Source: Variovorax sp. EL159 (GTDB lineage: Bacteria > Pseudomonadota > Gammaproteobacteria > Burkholderiales > Burkholderiaceae_C). Taken from it: DNA of 64,000 nucleotides. Each line of letters begins with the position of its first letter. The stretch's first letter is position 1. The stretch covers positions 372,001-436,000 of the forward strand of contig NZ_FMUJ01000004.1 of assembly GCF_900100965.1 (NCBI RefSeq), given 5' to 3'. The translations under genes and the position numbers were made by a program. Shown piece after piece: positions 43,810 through 50,369 of the stretch. Under the pieces are notes generated by a model, which saw only the letters and a program-made list of their open reading frames with translations, was not told the DNA's origin and made no database searches.

Positions 43810-44436
43810 ATGCAACCGCTGATCGATGGATTGATCTTTATCGTGGACGACGATGCCAGCGTGCGCGAGGCGCTCGCCTGGCTGCTGCGCTCGCGGCGCC
43901 TGGCCTCCGAGCACTTCGGCAGCGCCGAGGTTTTCGAGCAGTTCCTCGACCAGGGGCCGCTGCCCGAGCAGCCGCTGTGCCTGCTGCTGGATGTGCGCAT
44001 GCCCGGCACCAGCGGGCTGGTGCTGTTCGACCGGCTCGCCGAGCGCGGGCTGCTGGCGGCGATGCCGGTGATCTTCCTGACCGGTCATGCCGACGTGCCG
44101 ACCGCCGTCGATGCGGTCAAGCGCGGTGCCTTCGATTTCTGCGAGAAGCCGTTCTCGGACAACGCTTTGGTCGACCGCATCGAGCAGGCGCTGGGCGCGT
44201 CGTTGCGCGAGCTGGAGGCGCAGCGCGTGCGCCGCAGCCTGGCCGAGCGCATCGCCGAGCTGACCGACCGCGAGCGCGACGTGATGCGGCTCGTGGTCGA
44301 AGGCCTGCCGAACAAGCTGATTGCCGACCAGCTCGCGATCAGCGTGCGCACGGTGGAAGTCCACCGCGCGCGCGTGTTCGAAAAGATGGAGGTGAAGTCG
44401 GCCGTCGAATTGGCGAACCGGCTTCGGGATCTCTAG
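43810..44436 (+). CDS. FixJ/LuxR-type response regulator
   Basis: This 208-residue regulator has a receiver domain with the acidic pocket VDDDAS, phospho-acceptor LLLDVRMPG, LTGH and CEKPF. The LuxR HTH has LTDRERDVMRLVVEGLPNKL followed by VRTVEVHRARVFEKM. The start at 43810 (MQPLIDGLIFIVDDD) is chosen over upstream codons because the DNA before it is a diverged repeat. It is the probable partner of the preceding histidine kinase; its targets are unknown. Its stop codon lies in the end of the palindromic element at 44432. Confidence 0.9.
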   Translation: MQPLIDGLIFIVDDDASVREALAWLLRSRRLASEHFGSAEVFEQFLDQGPLPEQPLCLLLDVRMPGTSGLVLFDRLAERGLLAAMPVIFLTGHADVPTAVDAVKRGAFDFCEKPFSDNALVDRIEQALGASLRELEAQRVRRSLAERIAELTDRERDVMRLVVEGLPNKLIADQLAISVRTVEVHRARVFEKMEVKSAVELANRLRDL

Positions 44437-44702
44437 GGTCTGTTCACCCTACGCAAGGGGTCGCGAAGTTCGCCGCAGCCCGCCCATCAAGGCGCGTGAC
44501 GCCGTGCGTGCGTCCGCACGCACAAGGAACGCAACGCCGAGGGGCGGGCTGTGGCGAGCTTCCCTTCGGGTTGCTTCGCCAAGGGGCCGTCTGCGGCGTT
44601 GCCCGCGCTTGCAAGGCGCGAGCCTTGCTGCGCCCGGGCGCCTTGCAGCCAGCCCCTTGGCGAAGCAACGCGACCCCTTGCGTAGGGTGAACAGACCCTA
44701 GA
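44432..44702. repeat. Palindromic element with perfect 34-bp terminal inverted repeats
   Basis: Bases 44432-44465 are repeated exactly as the reverse complement at 44669-44702. Inside are two further stems: 44466-44485 with 44542-44561, and 44570-44587 with 44652-44669. The whole can fold into a cloverleaf. It is GC-rich, about 270 bp, contains no plausible gene and no target-site duplication that I can see, and lies between convergent genes. It looks like a MITE-like or structured non-autonomous repeat. Confidence 0.8.
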
Positions 44703-44705
44703 CGA

Positions 44706-45272
44706 TCAGGCCTTTTCCGCCACGAAGATCTCGACGCGGCGGTTTTGCGCGCGGCCGGCCGCGGTGCCGTTGTCGGCCAGCGGTTCACGCGAGCCACGGC
44801 CGTCGGTCGTGATGGCGGTGGTCGACACGCCGCGTCCCACCAGGTGGTTGCGCACGCTGTCGGCGCGGCTCACCGAGAGGCGCTCGTTGCCGTCTTCAGT
44901 GCCGGTGTTGTCGGTGTGGCCGATCACGCGCACGCTGGCGGCGGTGGCGGTCTTCAGGCCTTCGGCGACCTTGTCCAGCACCTGCGCGAGGTTGCGCTTG
45001 ACGTTGGCGCGGCCCGTGTCGAAGGACAGTTCATTGGGAATGACCACGTGCAGCTGGTTGTCGGTGGTCTGCTCGATCACCACACCCGTGCCCTTGGTCG
45101 AGGCTTCGAGATCGCTCTTCAGTGCGGCCAGGCGCGCCGTCCAGCTGTTGGCAGGAGCGGCCGGCGCCGCGGCGGGCGCGGCAGCTGCCGGCGGCGGTGT
45201 CGACTGCGAGGCGCAGCCCGCAATGACCATCAACGCGGCGGCCGCCGCACTTGCAACAACGAATTTCCTCAT
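44706..45272 (-). CDS. OmpA family lipoprotein (1)
   Basis: This 188-residue lipoprotein has signal peptide and lipobox (VIAGC, Cys near residue 20), a Pro/Ala linker and a C-terminal OmpA peptidoglycan-binding domain. The domain contains SFDTGRANVKRNL and GHTDNTGTEDGNERLSVSRAD, with GRGSREPLADN and GRAQNRRVEIFV at the end. It would tether the outer membrane to peptidoglycan. It is the paralog of the gene at 45360 and lacks the glycine-zipper segment. Separate promoters or co-transcription cannot be told from sequence. Confidence 0.9.
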   Translation of the reverse strand: MRKFVVASAAAAALMVIAGCASQSTPPPAAAAPAAAPAAPANSWTARLAALKSDLEASTKGTGVVIEQTTDNQLHVVIPNELSFDTGRANVKRNLAQVLDKVAEGLKTATAASVRVIGHTDNTGTEDGNERLSVSRADSVRNHLVGRGVSTTAITTDGRGSREPLADNGTAAGRAQNRRVEIFVAEKA

Positions 45273-45359
45273 GAGTTTTCCCTCTTCTTGGACCAGTGGA
45301 ATGGTGAGGGGAACCGGTTGTTCAGCGTGGCCGGTTTCCCCGATGTGGTGACGGCGAAC

Positions 45360-46016
45360 TCAACCCTGCGGTGCGCGCTCGCCCACGTAGATCTCGACGC
45401 GACGGTTCTGCGCCCGGCCGGCGTCGCTGTTGTTGTCGGCGATCGGTTCGCGCGAACCGCGGCCTTCGATGCGGAAGGCGGCAGGGTTCACGCCGCGTGC
45501 CACCAGGTAGTCGCGCGTGCTGGTGGCGCGCTCGACCGACAGCGGGTTGTTGATGGCGTCGGAGCCGGTGCTGTCGGTGTGGCCGATGATGCGCACCTCG
45601 GCGTTCGGGTTGTTGCGCAGGCCGTTCGCGAACTGGTCGAGCACCGGCGCGAAGTTCGACTTGATGTTGGCGCGGCCCACGTCGAAGGACACGTCGCTCG
45701 GAATCTGCAGCTTCAGTTCGTTGTTGGGCGTTTGCGTCACGGCGATGCCGGTGCCCTGCGTGGCGGCTTCCATCTGGCGCTTCTGGTTTTCCATGCGCTG
45801 CGACCACAGGTAGCCGCCGAGCGCGCCGGCCGCGGCACCGACGACCAGGCCCGTATTGACACCGGTGCGACCACCGGTGGCCGCACCGATGGCGGCGCCT
45901 CCCAATGCGCCGACGCCGGCGCCGATGCCGGTGTTGCGCTGCGTATCGGTCATTCCTCCGGCGCAGCCGGACAGGACGATGGCCGTGGCCACGGTGGCGA
46001 ATACGAACTTTTTCAT
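45360..46016 (-). CDS. OmpA family lipoprotein (2) with glycine zipper
   Basis: This 218-residue lipoprotein has a lipobox (VLSGC), then a Gly-rich hydrophobic stretch (GAGVGALGGAAIGAATGG and GLVVGAAAGALGG) typical of YiaD-like proteins. It ends in an OmpA domain with SFDVGRANIKSNF, GHTDSTGSDAINN and GRAQNRRVEIYV. The glycine zipper may insert in membrane or mediate oligomers. It is 87 bases from its paralog and on the same strand. Confidence 0.9.
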   Translation of the reverse strand: MKKFVFATVATAIVLSGCAGGMTDTQRNTGIGAGVGALGGAAIGAATGGRTGVNTGLVVGAAAGALGGYLWSQRMENQKRQMEAATQGTGIAVTQTPNNELKLQIPSDVSFDVGRANIKSNFAPVLDQFANGLRNNPNAEVRIIGHTDSTGSDAINNPLSVERATSTRDYLVARGVNPAAFRIEGRGSREPIADNNSDAGRAQNRRVEIYVGERAPQG

Positions 46017-46212
46017 GGCGAGACCTTTCTAGGTTGAATCAGGCGGGCCAGAGCTTAGCTCCCGGAAGTGCCAGATGGTACGGGCTCAAAGCCCTACGGA
46101 AAATAAGAAAAGTTTCGCCATAGCGCATGAATGCTGCGATGATTGCTACTAAAGTAATAGCAATGGGGTGCTTGTCCGACACGCGGGTGCGGCATCGGGC
46201 TACACAAGCAAT

Positions 46213-46374
46213 TCACGGTTTCGGCGGCGGGTTCCGATCGGTGGCGCGGGTGCCCTCTTCGGCATCGGTTTCGTCGTGCAATTCACCCTTCTTGCGGCCG
46301 GAAAACATGGTCCACCAAATGATCAAGATGAACACGAGTCCCGCGGCGAGGGCTTCAAGCAGAATCAAACCCAT
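46213..46374 (-). CDS. Small single-span membrane protein
   Basis: This 53-residue protein has one transmembrane helix (MGLILLEALAAGLVFILIIWW), then TMFSGRKKGELHDET and a charged tail. A WWTMFSGRKKGE-like motif occurs in small proteins of Burkholderiales, as far as I recall. AGGAG lies 10 bases before the ATG. The ATG overlaps the mltA ATG on the opposite strand by two bases. Function is unknown; its position suggests an envelope role. Confidence 0.6.
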   Translation of the reverse strand: MGLILLEALAAGLVFILIIWWTMFSGRKKGELHDETDAEEGTRATDRNPPPKP

Positions 46375-47524
46375 GAGAAATGGACTCCTGTGGCTGGTTG
46401 GGCTGGTGATCGTAGCAACGCTGGCCGGCTGTTCCGTCGGCCCCCGCGTGCCTGACGGGCCCACCCGCCCTTCCGTCATTGCCCCGCCGCGCGACCTGGG
46501 GCCCCTGACCGGCTCGCTCACGCATCCCAAGAGCCGCTGGGTGCCGGTCGGCTGGGCCGAGTTGCCGGGTTTCGGCGAAGACCCGCTGCATGAAGCGTGG
46601 ATCGCGCTGCTGGCCAACTGCTCGCGCCCCAATGCGGCCTTTGCGCCCCTGTGCCGCGACGTGCGCCAGCTCACCATCGCCACGCCCGAAGAACAGCGCC
46701 AGTGGATGACCGACCGGCTGCAGCCCTACCGCGTCGAGGCCCTGAACGGCCAGAGCGAAGGCAAGCTCACCAGCTACTACGAGCCGGTGTACGAAGCCTC
46801 CCGCGTGCCCAACGCCACCTTCAACATTCCGCTCTACCAGGCGCCGGACGGCCTCGTGCCGCGCCGCCCCTGGTACACCCGCCAGGAGATCGAGACCCTG
46901 CCCGAGGCCCAGGCCGCGCTGCGCGGCCGCGAGATCGCCTGGATGGCCGACCCCATCGACGCGCTGATGCTGCACATCCAGGGCTCCGGGCGCCTGCGCA
47001 TCACCGAGGCCAACGGCTACCAGCACACGGTGCGCGTGGCCTTCTCGGCCACCAACGAGCAGCCCTACCGCAGCGTGCAGCAATGGCTGATGAGCCAGGG
47101 CGTCACCAAGGTCGGCAAGTGGCCCGACGACACCAAGGCCTGGGTCGCGCAGAACCCGCAGCGCGTGACGCAGCTGCTGTGGAGCAACCCGCGCTACGTG
47201 TTCTTCCGCGAAGAGACGATGAGCGAGGTCGATGCCGCCTTCGGCCCGCGCGGTGCGCAGGGCGTGCCGCTCACGGCGGGGCGCTCCATTGCGGTCGACC
47301 GCGAAAGCATTCCGTACGGCACGCCGGTGTGGCTGGCATCCATCGGGCCGGCGGCGCAGTTGCAGAAGCTGGTGGTGGCGCAGGACACGGGCAGCGCCAT
47401 CCTCGGCGCGGTGCGGGCCGACTACTTCGCCGGCACCGGCCCCGACGCGGGCCGGCTCGCCGCCAGCGTGAACCAGCCGCTGCGCCTGTGGGCGCTGTGG
47501 CCGCGGGGGCTGCCGGCGCCCTGA
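46373..47524 (+). CDS. mltA: Membrane-bound lytic murein transglycosylase A
   Basis: This 383-residue lipoprotein has a lipobox (TLAGC) near residue 18, the MltA domain (KLTSYYEPVYEASR, IAWMADPIDALMLHIQGSGR) and a C-terminal 3D domain. The catalytic Asp probably lies in VAQDTGSAI. MltA cleaves peptidoglycan at the outer membrane. No clear ribosome-binding site precedes the ATG at 46373, which is shared head-to-head with a small reverse-strand gene. Confidence 0.9.
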   Translation: MRNGLLWLVGLVIVATLAGCSVGPRVPDGPTRPSVIAPPRDLGPLTGSLTHPKSRWVPVGWAELPGFGEDPLHEAWIALLANCSRPNAAFAPLCRDVRQLTIATPEEQRQWMTDRLQPYRVEALNGQSEGKLTSYYEPVYEASRVPNATFNIPLYQAPDGLVPRRPWYTRQEIETLPEAQAALRGREIAWMADPIDALMLHIQGSGRLRITEANGYQHTVRVAFSATNEQPYRSVQQWLMSQGVTKVGKWPDDTKAWVAQNPQRVTQLLWSNPRYVFFREETMSEVDAAFGPRGAQGVPLTAGRSIAVDRESIPYGTPVWLASIGPAAQLQKLVVAQDTGSAILGAVRADYFAGTGPDAGRLAASVNQPLRLWALWPRGLPAP

Positions 47525-47630
47525 CGTTCTGAACATCGCCGGCCGCTTTGCCGGCGCATGAACCTGGCGCCTGCGCAGTGGGTGCGTGGGTCGTCTTTCC
47601 GCAGTGATCGGCACGCCCTTGCGGCGTGCG

Positions 47631-47686
47631 TTGTCATCGCTTTGTCATGAGCGATGCACGGTTTCGTCATGGTCGCCCTCTATGGT
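47631..47686 (+). promoter_or_regulatory. Pho box and -10 of the PhoX-like gene
   Basis: TTGTCAT (47631-47637), 4 bases and TTGTCAT (47642-47648) form a standard 7-4-7 PhoB box. TCGTCAT at 47664-47670 lies in register two 11-base steps further. A -10 like sequence, TATGGT (47681-47686), follows 10 bases after it. Phosphate-starvation induction by PhoB is the inference. Confidence 0.7.
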
Positions 47687-47752
47687 CTCGTCCCTGACGG
47701 GAGGCTGACTTTAGGCCTCACGACGCCTTCCTCCACGATCCCGGAAAAACAA

Positions 47753-49771
47753 ATGACTGACTCCACCAAGGCCCCCAGCGCCTCCCGCCGCCACGCCCTG
47801 AAGTTGATGGGCGCGGCCCCGATGCTGCCACTCGGCGGCGTCGCCTTCCTCACCGCCTGCGGCGGTGGTGGCAGCAATGGCGCGGTCTTCCCGCCCATCG
47901 TGCCGCCGGCCCCCGCACCAGCGCCTGCACCGGCGCCCGCACCTGCCGCCAAGTTCGCTTCGGCCGAATTCACGGGCATGCCCGCGCCGACGCTCGCCGA
48001 TGCGGCCGCCATGGCCACCACCACTGTCGGCTCGACCTTCAAGGTGTCGTTCGACAACGGCAGCTCCACCGAATACAAGCTGGCTTACCAGCCCTTCTTC
48101 CTGACCGGCGACATGGTGTCCGACGGCAAAGGCGGCCAGATCCTGGCGGGCGGCTATGTCGACATCAACAACAAGCCGATCATCGATACCTCGGTGGCCG
48201 GCAAGAACCGCCAGTTCTTCTCCGACAGCCCCGACGGCACGTCGCTGCTGTCGCTGCCGAACGCGACGGTGACCGGCATCAAGGGCAAGCCGGTGTTTGC
48301 CGTGGTCCAGTTCGAATACAACACGCGCGACCTGAGCGGTGCCGATACCTACGGCGTGCTGCCGTCCCCCATCGCCGTGCTCACGCTCGATCAGGACCAA
48401 ACCACCGGCAAGCTGAGCCTCGTGAAGTACCACAACGTCGACATGTCGTCGGCGCACGGCCTGTGGATCACCTGCGGCGCGAGCCTCTCGCCCTGGAACA
48501 CCCACCTGTCGAGCGAGGAGTACGAACCCGATGCGTTCGCCGCCGCCGGCTCTTCGGGCGACAAGCAGTTCAAGGCCTACAGCAAGAACGTGTTCGGCGA
48601 CGAGACCACCGCCAAGCCCTACCACTACGGCCACCTGCCCGAGATCACCGTGAACCCCGATGGCACCGGCAGCGTCAAGAAGCACTACTGCATGGGCCGC
48701 ATCTCGCACGAGCTGATCCAGGTCATGCCCGACAACCGCACGGCCATCATGGGTGACGACTACACCAACGGCGGCTTCTTCATGTTCGTCGCCGACAAGG
48801 AAAAGGACCTCTCGGCCGGCACGCTCTACGTCGCTAGGTACGACGCGGGCTACTCGATCGACCCGGCCGCCGCCGCCACGAAGATCACGTGGATCAACCT
48901 CGGCCATGCGACCAGCGCCGAGATCGAGAACCTCGCCAACACGCTCAACCCGGCCGACATCATGGATGTCAAGACGAGCGATCCGAGCGACGCCAGCTAC
49001 ACCCTGCTGTACGCCAACGGCAAGGCCAACTACGTCAAGCTCAAGCCGAACATGGAGAAGGCCGCCGCCTTCCTGGAAACCCACCGCTACGCCAACCTCA
49101 AGGGCGCCAGCATGGCTTTCACCAAGATGGAAGGCACCACCGTCAACATCAAGGACAAGGTGGCCTACTCCGCGCTGCAGAACATCCAGGACTCGATGGT
49201 CGAGAAAGGCACGGGCTGGTCGGCTGCTACCAACATCGCACTGCCCAAGAAGCTCAGCGCCGGCGGCGTGATGGCGCACAACCTTGCAGGCGGCCAGAAG
49301 GACACCGACGGCAAGTCCATCAACAGCGACTGGGTGCCGACGCAGACCCGCGCGCTGATCGTGGGTGAAGACATCGCTTCCGACGCACTGGGCAACACCT
49401 CCAACCCCGAAAAAATCGCCAACCCCGACAACCTCAAGTTCTCGGAAAAGCTGCGCACGCTGTTCATCGGCGAGGACAGCAGCAGCCACGTCAACAACTT
49501 CCTGTGGGCCTACAACATCGACACGAAGAAGCTCTCGCGGATCATGTCGATCCCCGCCGGCGGCGAGTCGACCGGCCTGCATGCGGTCGACGAGCTCAAC
49601 GGCTGGACCTACATCATGAGCAACTTCCAGCACGCGGGTGACTGGGGCAGCATCCACTCGAAGGTGCAGGGCACGCTCGATCCGCTGGTGCGCAAGAACT
49701 ACAACGACCGCTACAGCGCCGCGGTCGGCTACCTCACCGCCGACCCGATCCAGCCGAAGCTCTCGAAGTAA
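47753..49771 (+). CDS. PhoX-like (DUF839) secreted phosphatase
   Basis: This 672-residue protein starts with a Tat-type signal (SRRHALKLMG) that ends in a lipobox TAC followed by a Pro/Ala linker. The PhoX/DUF839 body contains SAHGLWITCGASLSPWNTHL and EEYEPDA, the segment KPYHYGHLPEI, and IGEDSSSHVNN near the end. PhoX uses Ca2+ and Fe3+ to release phosphate from esters. The Pho box upstream supports this role. GGAAAA lies before the ATG at 47753; a longer in-frame extension upstream lacks signal features. Confidence 0.85.
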   Translation: MTDSTKAPSASRRHALKLMGAAPMLPLGGVAFLTACGGGGSNGAVFPPIVPPAPAPAPAPAPAPAAKFASAEFTGMPAPTLADAAAMATTTVGSTFKVSFDNGSSTEYKLAYQPFFLTGDMVSDGKGGQILAGGYVDINNKPIIDTSVAGKNRQFFSDSPDGTSLLSLPNATVTGIKGKPVFAVVQFEYNTRDLSGADTYGVLPSPIAVLTLDQDQTTGKLSLVKYHNVDMSSAHGLWITCGASLSPWNTHLSSEEYEPDAFAAAGSSGDKQFKAYSKNVFGDETTAKPYHYGHLPEITVNPDGTGSVKKHYCMGRISHELIQVMPDNRTAIMGDDYTNGGFFMFVADKEKDLSAGTLYVARYDAGYSIDPAAAATKITWINLGHATSAEIENLANTLNPADIMDVKTSDPSDASYTLLYANGKANYVKLKPNMEKAAAFLETHRYANLKGASMAFTKMEGTTVNIKDKVAYSALQNIQDSMVEKGTGWSAATNIALPKKLSAGGVMAHNLAGGQKDTDGKSINSDWVPTQTRALIVGEDIASDALGNTSNPEKIANPDNLKFSEKLRTLFIGEDSSSHVNNFLWAYNIDTKKLSRIMSIPAGGESTGLHAVDELNGWTYIMSNFQHAGDWGSIHSKVQGTLDPLVRKNYNDRYSAAVGYLTADPIQPKLSK

Positions 49772-49790
49772 GCCGCCAAGGCTTCTTCAT

Positions 49791-50264
49791 TCAGGACGGC
49801 GCCGTCGGCAACGGCAGCGCCGTCTTGTAGCGCACCTGCTTGAGCGCAAAGCTGGAGCGGATCTTCTCGATCCCCGGGATCGGCGTGAGCTGCTCAATGA
49901 TGAATTTCTACAGTGCCGCCATGTCGGCCACCGCGACGCGGATCAGGTAGTCGCGGTCGCCGGTCATCAGGTAGCACTCCATCACCTCGTCGTGCTCGGC
50001 GATGCGCTGCTCGAAGTCGGCCAGCGAATGCTTGCTCTGTGTCTTCAGGCTGATCGAGATGAACACGTTCAGGCCCAGGCCCAGCGCCTTGGGACTCGCG
50101 AGCGCCACGTAGCGGCCGATCACGCCGTTGGCTTCGAGCGCCTTCACCCGGGCCAGGCACGGCGAGGGCGACAGGTGCACGCGGCGCGCCAGCTCCACGT
50201 TCGACAGCGCGCCGTCGCGCTGCAGTTCGTCCAGGATGCGCAGGTCGATGGCGTCGAGTTGCAT
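49791..50264 (-). pseudogene. Lrp/AsnC family regulator interrupted by an amber codon
   Basis: Codons from 50264 encode an Lrp/AsnC regulator: the HTH (RILDELQRDGALSNVELARRVHLSPSPCLARV) and then a ligand-binding domain to MAAL. A TAG at 49910-49908 stops at codon 119. The same frame continues for 38 more codons ([20 protein letters not shown], then [14 protein letters not shown]) to a natural TGA at 49791, giving the expected 157-residue length. A Glu codon GAG to TAG by one base change explains it. The truncated protein keeps its HTH but lacks the last part of the effector domain, so it may be inactive or altered. Confidence 0.85.
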
Positions 50265-50282
50265 GAAATGCCGTGCAAATTG

Positions 50283-50298
50283 AAGATGACGGCATCTT
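50283..50298. promoter_or_regulatory. Dyad between lrp and the E1 gene
   Basis: AAGATG-acgg-CATCTT is a perfect 6-bp inverted repeat in the divergent promoter region, 18 bases before the lrp start. Lrp/AsnC regulators bind such palindromes and often autoregulate. Assignment is by position only. Confidence 0.4.
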
Positions 50299-50369
50299 AT
50301 GCTGTGACGACTGCATGGAATTGGCTGCGCCGGTAGCTAATTCTCCGCATGCCGGCCTAAAGTGCCGAT

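Noticed and set aside
44444..44797. A 117-codon minus-strand frame in the palindromic element
   Set aside because: It reads across the inverted repeats into the end of the OmpA gene and has no family resemblance or ribosome-binding site.
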